Source of the DNA: Mactra quadrangularis
Lineage: Eukaryota; Mollusca; Bivalvia; Venerida; Mactridae
Length of the DNA stretch: 64,000 nucleotides
Direction: 5' to 3'
NCBI GenBank assembly: GCA_025267735.1
Contig: CM046296.1
Location: forward strand, 27,182,464 to 27,246,463
Shown: positions 1 to 14,300 of the stretch, piece by piece
How the letters are laid out: every line of letters begins with the position of its first letter
Numbering within the stretch: position 1 is the first letter of the stretch
The notes under the pieces: generated by a model
Seen by the model: only the letters and a program-made list of their open reading frames with translations
Told to the model about the DNA's origin: nothing
The model's database searches: none
Position numbers and translations under genes: made by a program

Positions 1-1388
1 CAATAAACACTTTCAATTTTATCTTTAAGTCTCTTCCAAAGTTAAGAGCAGTGTTGCATCTATCTAACAGGTAATTTCAGCATTAAGATTGATTAACCAT
101 TGGTCCAGATACATACTGAATTTTTTTAGTCTGAACATGTTTATCTTGTTTGCTTTCAATCAAGTTGTGAGGCACATATATGTGCTTTTTTCTAAATATA
201 ATGAGGAACTTTGATATCTCTTCAATGATAAAAGAAATGACTATCTAATGGACCCTCTAAATCACAAGACAAAATGAATTTTAACATCATTTATTAACTT
301 TAAATATGAAAAACACAAATAAGTTTTGAAAAATGTATTTGGTTACACAAATTCTTACAATACTTCATACAAATTATCATTGAAATAATTCACACAGATA
401 TAATATTTTATCATCACTTGAAGTTGACTAACATTCCAGAATCAGTTTATATTACATGTATATCATTGTTTTGTCACCAAAAAGTTGTTACTTGATTTGT
501 AGAGAACTGTTTGTCCCAAATGTTATTTTTTACTCTATCAGCTCATTTAACTTGTTTGAAAATAGTATGCCTGAAAATAGAAAATGAACATAAACTTTAT
601 TTTCACTATGTAATGTCATATCATATTAAGAATAATTTATATTTCATGTCATTTCAGGATATGCATTTTCAACAAATATCAGATACTTTGTGTTACAGTA
701 AGAAAATTATATAAAGAAGGCACAGCATTCATATAAAAGATTTAAAAGATCAGAAGTTCTGCTGGAGTCTTTTTTGTATTTTCATTAACTTTCATTCAAC
801 TTAGAACAGATTATTCTTCCAATTATCCAAGCAAAACCATGTTTATTATAATCCTACATGTGTCATTTTTTTATTTTGATAATAAAATACTAATATGAAG
901 CTTTTTGTTTTGTTTTGTACTTGTGATTTCTTTTAATAATATGCATATATGCATTTGTAATAATTAAGTCAACAAATACAACATAAGATTGCCTAAAATT
1001 AGTGAAATGTTTGAAAATATGAGCCCTTGGAACTACATTGTAAATCCAAGTTATTCAAGTTACATTTATTACTCATCCTTGACATGTATTCAATGCACTT
1101 AACATAGAAAGCCTTCTACTAATACTGGGAGGTATAGATCTAATGACTTTTGATTCTGAAAGCTGAGGTTGCTTTCCAGTCATAAGTTCCTTGACATATG
1201 TAAAAAAGAATTACAATATGATTTCCCTGCAAGTAGATCTGGTCAATATTCAACTTATTGTGCAACAATTACATGTTAAAATACAAAAAATGATACTTGG
1301 TAAGTAAAGTGGGCTTTCAATGTATGACAGAGAAGTGTTTTGAAGAAGTCTAAAATTTAGTTTTTAACCATCAAAAACATAGATTTAC
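1..1388. other. Gene-free AT-rich stretch
   Basis: I see no convincing coding exon, RNA gene or repeat boundary here. The short open frames lack splice signals or recognisable content. Later exons of the minus-strand transcript suggested by the exon-like segment at 1389-1475 could lie here or beyond the left edge, but I could not place them. Confidence 0.4.
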
Positions 1389-1475
1389 CTGATTGAGCTG
1401 AAGCAGATTTTTTGTCATACTTGGCATTGCATTATGGTACACAAATTGCATTAGATCTAGTTTCTGTCAGGAATT
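1389..1475 (-). other. Exon-like segment (possible 5' UTR/start exon or lncRNA exon)
   Basis: Read on the minus strand, this 87-base segment follows a pyrimidine-rich acceptor (TTTTTCTTTTTCAG) and ends at a good donor (CAATCAG then GTAAAT). All three frames are closed if read from the acceptor. From an internal ATG at 1451-1449, however, 21 codons stay open to the donor. It could be a first coding exon or an exon of a non-coding RNA. No protein family is recognised. The exon-like segment ending at 5806 on the same strand could be an upstream exon of the same transcript. This call rests on splice signals only. Confidence 0.3.
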
Positions 1476-4400
1476 CTGAAAAAGAAAAAACACAAAAAAT
1501 AACTAAAAATCCTGTAAAATAATCTTATAACTGCTTTATTCTGGTAGTTGGAAAGCGAAAGTATCACATTTACTTTCATTTCAATGTTTTTGAAAATAAA
1601 ATAAACAGGAGGGGGAACACAGATGTTTGTCTACCTGAAGGCACAGGGATTCCTAACGATAATCATTTATGCCTATAATATATACAAGGGGTCCAACATC
1701 AAAATTATGAAAATTAACCCTTGCGTCACAGAAACATGCATAATTCCGTTATTTTTTTCGAATATTCTCATCAGGTCTTCAGGTTTCGATACAGAAGACA
1801 TTTATCTATCCAAAAAGCCTAAGGTTTTTACAACAAATTTACAACTTTTTACATTATTCAAGCTAGTTTCTCGTAAAACGCACTGAAAATGGTTAGTACG
1901 ACACGGGTCCGTCCCCTAGTCTTACCCCCGTAAACCGGCTTTTCCGCGAAATACCGGCCAAATTATGTATTGGTTCGATGAAGGATCCGCCCTTAAATGT
2001 TTCTCTTAATTTAGTAGCGGGACACCCCGTTGATTTTCCAAAGGTGATGGTTCAGTGTTATCACAATAAAATACAATATCAAGTACAAAAGCATAGTATG
2101 ACCCAATGTGTATGTTAAGCTAGTTATTCCTCAGAAACAAGTATCATTCACAAGGCTTCAATTTTCCGAAATTTCCTATTCTACATTCCAAATGAATACC
2201 GGGTCTGGGAACAGACGCCGACATGACGAAATGCAAGCTAGTTTATGTCAGCGAAAATAAAGCACGTTTTTTGTCAAATAATGGCGTTTCTATTCGTTTG
2301 ATAAGCTTTATCTTACTATAAAAATGACAAAGAATTACTATACTAACCATGAATGACTGAGTTTCTTCACCAGAAAGTGATGTTAACAAACGAAAGCAAA
2401 ATGTCGTCATCATTGTAGAAGTTATTTTTGGAAAACGTAAATTAGGTCATGCAGGACAGACACCACTATAACTTAACGAGGAGTAATATTGGTTATTTCC
2501 CTTGGCGTTTAGCAAAAGTTTTCTTTTCAAGGTAAAAAAAAAAAGAAAAAAAAGGTATTCAAATTTTATTTTGATAAAATCCGCGGATACAGTAGCTAAT
2601 AAAATGCATTTCATGCAAGCGTGGTTTTCGTGCATAATGAGGACGAACTACAATGTGGCCGAGACGAGTTACCGATGTACATTATGGGAATGCACGGGTT
2701 GTACGTGCAAAGGGAGTTAACTCCAAAATCAAGGGCAGGTAACACACTTAGCAACGCTAAAAGAACGACTTTTAACGGCCCCATGTGTCGTTACCAAACG
2801 TTTCCTGACCAAAATGCATGCGTCATATATCTTAGGATTGTCATTTTTATTGAATTAGCAAAAAACATAGGCATGTTTGACAGCGTGTTGAGTTCTACTT
2901 TAAGGCTAGAGCTGTTTTACTTTATGTAACATATCCAATAAGTTCTACAAACTACAAAACAACTCACTTCTTTGTTGTTTTTTTTCGCGCATGATTTATT
3001 AATAGATTGACTGAGAATATAAGAGATGAATAACTTAATGCAAAATCAAAATTAAAGACTTATGATACACATTTGCGATATTTTCTGATAATATCGTATA
3101 ACTAGTATGCAGCAGTCATGTAACATATGTTATAGGACACTATTGACTATAAAAAACGGTCAGTCGTATCAGTTATTATAATTTTGACGCTTATAAAATT
3201 AATTATATTCATGCAACAGAAGTATATATATGTATAAACTATTTTTGTACAGAAATTGCAAATTTGTCGTGTTTTTATCTTTATTTCAACAAATACAAAA
3301 AAGTGTTTGGCGACTAAACATGTGCAAGGATAAGCTATTACTAGTCCATTTTTCAGGGCATCAAGTCTCGCAAACAATTTTTCACTAAGGACTTATTTTA
3401 CTTGAAGACAGTATTCATACAATTAAAACTTCTACGTATTCGTAAGTTCTGTAGTTAGTTTAACTATAAACTATACATATTAGTGGCATTTCAAGGATTC
3501 GAATACCTTATATGAGTAGTTATGACAAATTAAATGAATTAATACAGCACCACAGAATAAAAAAGAATCTTGAGAATTCATTAATTTTATTGGAAAAGAA
3601 ATATTCTTTAAGCGACAACGGAAATTTACTCTTGAAATGCTGTCGCATGACGTTTTGTAGGTTCTTGAACATAACAAAGTGTCCGTTTTTTTGTCAAGAA
3701 AATAGCGAACTACAAAATCTGAAAAAAATATTAGAAGATTCTTTACTGTTTCCAATAACTGAATAAGGATAAAAAACATTAACAGCTATTCATCATTCCT
3801 TTTAACAAAAACTAGGTGTCATGAAAACTGCGGTTGTTATAAATACGCTGTAACAATGCCATTAGTCATTATGATTAAGGGGACAACAGTTTCCTTGGTC
3901 AATTCATCACAATATTACGTTTCGAAATGTGTACTTTACAACTAAAGATCTGCATAATACTGCTCATTGAAAAAAACCTGGTCTTTAAATCAAATACCTA
4001 AAGTTCTTTAGAAAGTGTCGGTTTTGAAAAAAACACTTTAACATGATATTTAAAATGACGTATCAGAGGAAGCACATCTGTGGAGTGGCATTTTCAACTC
4101 TTGTTTCTTTCTACAGCAAAGATTTTAGCTGGTAGCATTATATTATTTTTTCTAAAATCGTATGATAGATAATATCATAACTTAAAGGAAAGTTTCAAGG
4201 AAATGAAACATAAAACAACTACATGGCACAATAAAAATGCCAGAGAAGGTTTGAATATGAGACAAGTGGCATGATTTCACCCATCCTAGAATTCAGGCTA
4301 CAGTAGATGATGAAAAGACCAACTTATTTCAAAATATTTTTGCTCTGCAAAACACGGATGATGATTTTAAATCTTTTAAAATAATCAACAGAGATATTAC

Positions 4401-5805
4401 AAAGTATAACAAACATTATTCTAAAATTTTGTTATTACAGAGGCTAATTTACAGTAAATATTTCTGGTGCTTGTTTAATTCAGATGAAATTGTTCCTTGG
4501 GGACAACAATACTTTTTAATGTGATGGTACAATGTATCCGCATCATCCAGTTGATACATGAAATGACAAGACGACAATAGAAGCATTTGAAGAAAGTAAA
4601 AAAATAACATATATTTAACAGTTAATGTGTTCTTTCTAGATTTGTATTAAGAAATTTAGTGAAGCACAATGATAAATATTTGATAAACAATATGCGTTGC
4701 TTTTTATAATATTATTGTGAATGTCAAATTCCATGTATAATGGCTTATACAAAAAAATGGAGAAATAAATGTGTAAAACTCTAAGTAACTTTTTTATTTT
4801 TTCTGACTTTTTGTAGCTGGTGTAACAATTACATACCTAAAACAAGCAACTTTTCGTTTTGTCATAAAAAGAAACAAGCATATTATAGCCATAACCGACA
4901 TAATGACAATATGAAGAAGTGCGTGTTCTATCAAGGAACTTGAATGATGAAAATCTCTGTAACAATGTCATCAACCATTATTAGTACAAACATAAAATGT
5001 AAAAATCATCCTTTGTGTTGTTTACGTTAGAATATAGCATGCTCTACATATTGCTGTGAAATGGAGCATTACATTGTTATTCTTATTCTGTAAAACATTT
5101 GAACTAACCACATAAATTTTCTCATAAATAACTTTATAAATTTCAAACACCGCCATTACGTCAATAGTTCAGCCTTGAAGTAATGTTTCAATTAAAAAAC
5201 CTCTAATACAACTCATGTTTCGTGCAACAATAACAATCTGAAGGCGTGCAGAGACTGATGACGTGAATATACCAATCCTACTATTACAGGAAATATGCAG
5301 AACACACCATGTGCTTGATAAAGATATGGATACTATCGTCATTTAACTCCAGAATATATTGGGACAACTTCGACAATTTTTTAAATAGTTAAAAATGAGC
5401 AAATATTATTAAAAAATTAAAGATATGTACTTTAGTGTCGTTTTATATGTACTTGTCTATCAATTTTCATTAATTAACTACATACAACTGCTTAACACTT
5501 GTTTCTCTGATGTTGATTTAAAAGATAATGTTATGCATGTAGAGTGTTGCTTTTAAGAACAATCATCAACTTGTTAATAGACAATCTCTTAACCAACTAA
5601 ATCCAGTATTATACCGGCCACCATCTGTCGCAAATAGCAACATTAGTCTGAATCAAGTACTCAGGCTATACAAAATTTAGTATTCAAACCAAATGTTTTA
5701 TCAATTTTCGCATGTGTATCAACACGACATTCTAAGCATGTAAAATTGCCCATCAAAACAATTGTAAAGATAAGGTAGATATAAATGAAATATTTCTTTA
5801 CTTAC
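1476..5805. other. Gene-free stretch, with a slightly more CpG-containing part at 1890-2270 and 2580-2800
   Basis: No recognisable gene was found. The parts around 1890-2270 and 2580-2800 are less AT-rich and contain more CpG than their surroundings, which could mark a promoter or an old repeat. The open frame at 3512-3766 (84 codons) has no recognisable domain and no supporting splice or regulatory signal, so I do not call it a gene. Confidence 0.3.
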
Positions 5806-5885
5806 CTGTGTCTCCTTACTTGCGCTAATGAGATGGACAGTTCTGTTTCACTGCCACCAGATTCAACATCAAAGTCCTTTGAATG
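5806..5885 (-). other. Exon-like segment ending at a strong donor
   Basis: On the minus strand this segment ends at a near-consensus donor (GACACAG then GTAAGTAAAG). One frame is open for about 26 codons, but the upstream edge is unclear because the nearest AG has a poor pyrimidine tract. Joining it to the acceptor at 1475 in that frame reaches a stop within six codons, so it is more likely untranslated or non-coding. No protein family is recognised. Confidence 0.25.
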
Positions 5886-8800
5886 GCCTTGATTTTATCA
5901 TAAATAACCTGTGTAGTTATTCAGAAAAACAATACTTGTGACATTCATGGAAAATACATTCCTTTATAATATAGAAATAAACAATTTAATAACCAGTTAC
6001 AACAGAAAACACGATTCTACAGAAATAATAGACAAAAATGGTTGTTTACATCAAGAGAAAATTATGGTGAAAATATTATCTGAAGTTAATGAGTAGTGCT
6101 TTAGATCTTATTTAGAAATCACAATTTATTTATGTTATGTTTATACTTATTCTGAAATATTATATAATGAACAAAAACAGCAGGCTCATGAATCATATAA
6201 AATGAAACCATTTACAATTAACAGAATCCAATATGATATTATTAAATTTATACAAAAATTCACATGATGAAAGAAGTTTTATTTTACTAAACAAAGACAT
6301 GTTCTCTTAACGAAATGTCAAACTTTACAAATAATTCCTATAATTGATCATTAAAGATTGATATTGCTTTCATGTTGTTGTCATTTGTTTGATGATGCTA
6401 TGCAAATTTAACAGAATGCATCTAAATGTAACATCTTGTGTTCATATGAATAATAACATGATTGAAGCCAACTAAATAATAGCATATTTAAATAAAGTTA
6501 AACGAATTTGTAACATCTCCACAAATCTTGCACCAATTTTCAGTAAATTGTTTTAATATTTTAACCATTTTAAGTAAATTTCTATAACATTTTAACAATT
6601 TTAACTTAAAATGTATACAACAACATCTGACTGTGTATTATTTTAGAGTAAACTAACTCGTATTATGATAGGAATCAAATCAAAACCTAAGTCAAAGTAT
6701 CTTTTTAAAAAATTAGGATGTAGTCCAAATTGTTTTACGCAAACTGTATATCTATCGCATGACTAAGTGTTTCTGTGTGCATAGTTTTTGCATTAAGTAG
6801 CTTTATCTCAAGACTAATGACCAATTTCGATTTCATAATCAAACCTAAATAAATCGAAAGTTCATATTTAAACATAATTTTATGTATAGTAGTAGGATGT
6901 AAACCATTACAGTTGTACTCATTTTATCATCTATTTGCAATCTTCCATCAGTTATAACATTACAATTGAATAAAGGCAACTTGGACATGACCAAAGACAT
7001 TATTTATACTAAGTTAATTATACTTATAATAAATGGTAACAGGAACTCGAATATTTTAATTAAGTCTATCGACGAACGCGCTCTTGTCTTTAACGTCAAT
7101 TTGGGTCATCCATTTTAAAATTGAAGTGTTGTCATATGACTTTCATTTGAATTCCTGAGTGGTGTAACATAATAAAGCTAAATCAGAACTAATATGATCT
7201 GTTCCTCATTAAATAAACTAATTGAGTTACTTTGAAACATTTTACTGTCAGCAATTTCTGACATAACGAGTATAAAAACAAGAGCATTTTATGTTTTATC
7301 TAGAAAGTCGGAAATGACAATTCCGGAGTTTGCATGATGAACTCGAATAACAATGTGTTCAGTCATTAGAACAAATATTGTAACAAGAAACATTATGAAC
7401 TATATTTCTGTTATATAATGCTCTTTTAATTCAAATTATTTATATTTATATTAAGTTCCTGTGCAAAGAGTATTTTAAGGACATGGACTAGTTTAGAAGC
7501 TACAAATTATTCAGTTAGTTTAAGTCTCCGGATGATTTAAATAGATACTAAGAGATATTCTGTGTTGTATAGTTTTTGCATTTATTAGTCGTTATGACAG
7601 TGATTTATTATAAAATGTGTCCTGTGAAAATTACACGTGTTATTATGAATGTGTCGATGAACAATGTGACGTGTAAATGCATGTTTACGAGGAGGCACAT
7701 CTGTTAAATAAACGTTATAACACTAGATGCTGTTTAGATGGTCGTTAAAGTTTCTCTCTCAATTATAACGGCTGTCTTGTAGCAATGCTGTGTGTAATTT
7801 GAAACGTTCAAAACATATTTATCAGGATTATGTTACAATAACAAACTAGCGGCACATAAGATTCTTTTGAAATGTGCTCAAAGCGCTGTGCAACACAAAT
7901 TTTATGGTCTTAAAAACAAAATAATTAACGTTGGGAATGTAGAAATGATATTGTACATTTTGTTACGCAAAACACGAACATGTGGTATTTCCTTACTTAA
8001 GTGTATACAGGTTTACACACTCTGAATTGATTTCAATCGTAAGGGAGGGTACCAAAGTAGCATATTAAATTTCCTTCAAGAGTTATAATGATTATTACTC
8101 TGAAATAGCTAAATGCTTTAGATAAAGAAGCGAGGTCTTTGAACTCGTCTATTGTCCTATAAGTTTATTTTATATCAAATGAATATGAATGTGCTTTTCC
8201 AGACATCCATTTCTCATTTTGCTGGCTGCCATAAACCCTCGAATTATTACTGATAGTTGAAATTTGTACATGCTGTTTGAAAGAATTGATTCAATTTCTT
8301 TAATTTCTAATTTTGTTGTCTACAACAATTCCTATCTTATATAACAAATGTTGTAGAAGATTGTATGCACATAATCAGAATGTATTTATAATGATTATAA
8401 TATTGCATAACCCTTAACTTAAATTGTTTTAAGAATATGGCGTTTTAGCTTGTTGTAAATATTTCTGTATTATGTAGGAAGAAGCGTTTAAACCGGACTA
8501 ATGATTTCTCTTTGAATATCAGACTTGCATCAAATTAACGGAGTTTATTTTATGGTACTTTTCATTTCACTTTGAGATTGTCTGCATTGTTTGTAATAAG
8601 ATGAAACCATCGTATAATCAAATGTAATTAACTTTCAAGTAAATATCCTGAGGTTAAAAATTGCCATTATATGTATCCTCAGCTTCGATTCTAATTTTCT
8701 TTTTGACTTGGCATTTGTCTGGAAATGATAAAGTAATATGACAAAAGTTATTAAGCTGTGTAAGCAATGACAATCTGAATCAATGTACATCGTACTTAAA

Positions 8801-9540
8801 TTTATGAAAGTACTTTTCTCAGTATTACTTATCCCTCTGGTAATGGTTTTGAGTCTGTAAGCTATGCTATTCCATTATTTAATCGAAATGTTTGCAATCT
8901 GATTAAAATTGTCTTTCAAGTCTGGTTACGGTTTGGGGATAATCATGTGCGCATCATTGAAAAAATCGAGATAAAATAATGAAAAGCCAGATTAGGCTTA
9001 ACAAGCTGTTTTAGAGAGAAATTTCATTTGGAAATTTTAATTAAATAACTATTGCATGATAAATTGTGAATGAGACATATTGGCATTCTCTCTATTTAAT
9101 TACACTTTTCTTTGCCCACAAACACTACAAATTGGCTGTTCTACGATGTGTTGAAGGAACATGTTGTCAATTCTGAAATCGTAAATAACAGGGTCGTTAG
9201 ATAATTAAACGACTAGCTTTTTCGGTTGTATCGATATTTTTATATTTGTCGTAAATGACAAGTTCCTTGTAAATGCATTGACTATGTCAACTGAGATTAA
9301 AATTAGATGTTAAAAAACTAAATATATGCTACGAAAAATGTCTGAGGGACACAGAAGAGCTGTGAGTACGGTGTATTAGTTAAAATCAACATATCTGGCA
9401 CATTAAACGTATATTCAACCAAGTGTAAGAAACTAGAGAGAAGAATAATACCAAATGCTTAATCAAATTACACTGCGTGTGATAATTTATTATCAGGAAA
9501 GACAGTCATAGCAAAATGTAAAGCATGGTTTCTATTTTAT
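5886..9540. other. Gene-free AT-rich stretch
   Basis: No open frame with splice support, no RNA gene and no clear repeat boundary was seen. Confidence 0.4.
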
Positions 9541-9709
9541 GTAGGGCAGTTGTCAGTCACTGACGAAAGTATGCCCTTAGTAGTTGGTTAACAGCTAAAT
9601 CAAGAGATTTAGCCTTTCCAGGAGGAGTGAGTTTGTTGACTGACCGCCGTTTTATGACATATACAATGTGTTGCTACGGCGTAAACCCCAACAAACAAAC
9701 AACAAACAA
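9541..9709 (+). mobile_element. Headless SINE tail copy (plus orientation)
   Basis: This segment ends in an A-rich CAAACAAACAACAAACAA tail and matches, as reverse complement, 44197-44357. Its last ~60 bases also resemble the 3' part of the tRNA-headed SINE at 39121-39349: both have CTGACCG-CGT, then TATGAC and TGTGTTG, then an A-rich tail. I see no tRNA-like A or B box at its 5' end. It is most simply a 5'-truncated copy of a SINE family, or of the LINE tail that family borrows. Confidence 0.55.
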
Positions 9710-11308
9710 TAGTTTGCTTACTTTTGAAGTTGAGACCATTCAAACGTTGAAAAGTTAGGTCGTAGGCAACATTTAAGTGTTCCTACAAAAACGGACGAAA
9801 TATGCCCATTAAAGCTTATACGTGTGACTTTGATCTAAAGAGTCGTGACGCTCGTGATTTAATCTGAAAAATCTCTCTAATCGCAGTTCTGATTACATTA
9901 CTAGATCAGAGTCTCGTTCATTACCTGCTTATTTTTCAATTTCCTGTTCAAGGATATAGAGCCGGACAGCATAATTTAAATCGGAAGCAAATATAGATAA
10001 CACTATCGATGTTAAAAATGGGTAATCAGAAATCTCCACAGGCATTGGTAGATACTACATGTAACTGTATTTGATATAGAATGGAAGGTAGGCTATATTT
10101 GATACTCTAGGAAATTAAACAAAAATAATATCAAATAATATTAAAACAATCAAATTGTGCCAATTTATACCGTTGATGCTGTGTACACAATATAACAACA
10201 CAGTAATAGAAAAGTACGTTGACCTGCTACATCTGCAAGTAAATGCAGGTATGAATATTGCTGACCCTTATGATAAATAAAAAAATATTATTAGCTCAAC
10301 AAGCGAAAGATTAGACAAAATTATGAACGACTGATTTTAAAGCTTATCTCGATATTTGGTAATACAAAAAGAGATATATTAATACTTCATATTTTCATTA
10401 CTCTGTAAAACAAAAGCCGCAGAGCCAAACTCGAATGTTTGCCGTACAAAATTTTAATCTGACATCAATTGTTTTACAAGGAAACTACTTTATCTCTTGC
10501 TTTAGTCAACCACTTAAGCATGTTTTAAATTGATTGGGCTAACGAATCTCGGATTATGAGTCGGGATATATTTTACAACACGGCAGTCTATGTTTATTTT
10601 GTTTCTGATAGCACTTTGGTTATAACTAATATTCAACAATCCTATTGCAAGTTAAAAACCATTAGCGGCACTTACAGCATACGGCTTTTGTTCTAAAATC
10701 TAAGTTAAGTAGGCACACAACTATTTCTAGAAGTTGTTTCCCTGAAAAAATCGTTTAATTGAAAATACTGTAGTCCTTAATAAACAATGATAAGAACAGT
10801 CAGGTGATTTTTATACAGCAACAGAAGCAGAAAGATTTTTAAAGTGTTATGAGACAAAAAAATTAATTAAATTCTGACATATTATAAATGTAAAACCGGA
10901 ATAACGTAAATTGTTTTCAAGTAAACGACAAAGAGCACCTGAGAATGGATTACAGTGGCATGATATTATCACACGTATAAAGCAAACAACTCGGAATTAT
11001 ACATCATTGTAAAGTCTAAATTTGGAGAAATTTTATATTGGACGACAGAAAACTCATGGAATTAAAATTATCATCGAGGTACTAATAAAGCAGACATCTG
11101 AAATGTTTTTTACAAACACTAAGTCGTGGTTTAATGCATTACAGACAGAAACAAAGTAATTCAGTTATATTATAAGTGAACGATAACAATGTTTGTGATG
11201 AGATATTCGTGCAAATACGACATAAAACTTTACCGCTATGTTAAAAACTGTTGATAACAAAAATGTTGCAAGACTATAGTGCTTAAATACATATGATACC
11301 GCATAACA
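9710..11308. other. Upstream region of the GPR157-like gene
   Basis: No exon or clear promoter element could be identified. The sequence is AT-rich up to the start codon at 11309. A 5' untranslated exon could exist but is not distinguishable by eye. Confidence 0.35.
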
Positions 11309-14300
11309 ATGGCAAACAATACAACCAACATCACGTGCATTAATTCGTGCAATGAGTCTAGTGATGGTAACAAAGAGTACGTTTATGTTATTCTAACAGC
11401 GATAATGGCGGGGTTGTCAATATTCGGTGGTACATGTGTATGCATTATATACATTGTATTCAAAGACTTAAGGACACCAGGACGACAACTTTTATTCTAC
11501 CTAGCATTTTCTGATGCTCTCCTTGCATTTGGAAACCTACTTGGTATAATATGGTTCTTGTATGGAGATTCACCACTGATCAACAGAAGTGAAGTTTATT
11601 GTGATTTCCAAAGTGCTATGACCATCTTTTTTAGCATGGTATCATTCTCCTGGACGGTTATCATGGGAACGACATTGTTTTCTACAGTTGTTCTCAACAA
11701 TCAAAACTTCACCTTAAAATATATGAGATTGTTTCATGTGATTGCCTGGATACCTGGAGGTCACTATTATTTTATGATTATATTCTGTTTTTTGTTTCTT
11801 TATTTGCCATATATGAGAATAAGCTATTGTTTGATGTAAAACATAACCTTGTCGAAATCAAATTATGCTCAATGTTGTCTATTTTTTTTAAATTTCAGTT
11901 TCCATCAAATTAAATTAAGTTTTTAATTTATATTAAGATATATGGATTACTTTTTTCATTATCTAAAGCAAATAACTACCCAACTACAATAAGTACAAAT
12001 ATGCCTTTAAAATCATAACTAAAGCTTGTATCAAGTGGCTTAACATTTGACCTCGATAACATTTCTAATATAGTTTTTACTTCTTCATGGTAAATAACAT
12101 CTGCTTCTATTGACATTTAAGAAGACATGTTCAATATTCGTTACTCATTGTTAGGTTACTTTGTACTGCACGACGAAATACGCCTGACACAAACCGATCA
12201 CGGTAATATAATTAGCTGTACTAGTGATGTAACGCTTGGCTTAATAGATCATTGTGTAAAGTGTTTTTGCTTTGTTTTGTCTTCAGGTATTATAACATTG
12301 ATAGCTATAAGTCTTGGAGTACTTGGTACAGATACTACATTAGATCAAGCCAGTTGGTGTTGGATAGATCCAAGAGTTCCAAATGCATTATTCTGGCAAT
12401 TTGCTACTGGAAAGTTCTTTGAAATTATTTGTTATATTGCGACAGTGGTTTTGTATTCTGTAATAAAGATTTTCTTGGCAAGACAGGTAATAAAGGAGTA
12501 CCATATCATATACAATGTGACTTGTCGACAATGGCTACCAAATACGAGAATCACTTTTTAACCAACTAGCTTTGACTATCAAATCGTAATATTGTGTGCC
12601 TTTTAATTCTACCTCACTTGTCAACTGTTTCAATTATATACGAAAACCGGTTGAGCTAATAACATTGAACAGAATGAAAAAACAAAGTTTTTATACATGT
12701 AGTAAAGGCTATTCCAAATTAATTAGAAATAATATAACTGTCTAATATCCAATATCGCGTATACTTATGACTAACTACATCTCTTTGTTTTCAGACCAAA
12801 AAGGTTATTGGGAAAACCAAGAAGAGATCAAAAAGAGATGTAATAGCTGAAGCTAACAAAAAACTGACATTTGTTCCCCTAGTGTTCATAGTATGTCGCA
12901 TTTGGGGAACATTGAGATTTTTAATTGGTAATTTCGGCCAAGATATCGTCAATGAACCATATGTAACCTGGATTAATCCATTACAGGTAAGCATGTAAAT
13001 GCTCCCAATAACGTCCGTTTTAGAATCAGTTAGTTGCGTTATAGATGCGAAACATAACTCTAACAATTGCAATATGTAAATCATTCGTGTGTTTGCATAG
13101 AATATTGCATGTAGTATAAGGAAACAAATATCTAGACTAGTGATGTGTCTGTTTCCTTTATCGACTTTAATTAATTAGATGTAGATGTAATATTATGGCT
13201 ATAGTTATGATTGTTCCATATTATCAGTGTGACCACAGTTCCATCCTAAACACTGGTGCGAATGTACAAAATATTTTCACTATAGAACCATTTATAGTAA
13301 AGGTCTATAAATTTGCATTTCATCAACTTAGTAAGAAAAGTACTATTTTGATTCAAAACCATTTTGACAATGTTGAAACTTACTGGCAAATGAACAATTT
13401 TAATATGCAATGGTAGTATACCACAATGGACCATTCCGAGTGCGACCTTTTTATTTGAATAACAATACATTTACCCACAAATACAAGCATGTGCTCTTTT
13501 GTTAACACCTTGTTTGTTGGACAAAAAGTAACTGTAAACCTTTGTTAAATATGCTAATATGTAAGGTCATGGAAAGGTCCATTATTTTCCGCCTAATATG
13601 TTTGAACTCGTCATTGCTCCTGCATAACATGGTGCTTATATTGATCGGTAGTTTACATTTTAAACATATTTTTATGTAGAGCATTGACAAAGCCTCTTAT
13701 TTCCTTTTTGCATTTTAGGGCATTGGAGACAGCGCTCAAGGCTTTGCAAATTTCGTTATATACTGTTTCTCAACTGAAAGCATTCGACAGCGAATGTTTC
13801 CATGGCGACGTAATAGAGTCCATATTTCGGAAACATCAGGGTACGATTCCAAAACAAAAGACTCTAAATTTACCGGTCACTCAATATTTCCTCTTTCCAC
13901 GGATGATCGAGCTGGCGTCTCCCAAACAACGCAAGTAGATACGAAAAACGTTGATAAGTCTGTTAATAAGCCGATTTTTAGTGACAGTAATACAGAAAAT
14001 AATGTTGTTTTTGCAACAGGCTGTTCTAAATATTCCACAAACAAAGTTGAACTTTGTCCTGTGGAATCAACTGCCAATACCAATACTGCTTCTGATCTAA
14101 TAAATGACAAGTTTGTTAATAGAACTGATGACAGTAAACTTGACATCATTAAATGTGATGAAACAACTGTTGTTCAGCTATTTAAATCAGAAAATGATGA
14201 ATGTATATCGAATAGTTCAGTAAGTAAGAATGACCAAGTTGATACAGTTGCGACAATAAATGAAAATATCAACGTGGGTTTTCGAAAAGGCAATTCAGCA

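Noticed and set aside
3512..3766. An 84-codon open frame with helical character
   Set aside because: No recognisable domain, splice signal, poly(A) signal or homologue known to me; similar frames arise by chance in AT-rich DNA.
12127..12286. N-terminal part of the open frame that covers exon 2 of the receptor
   Set aside because: It is intronic. The acceptor at 12286 and alignment with the GPR157 core place the exon start at 12287.
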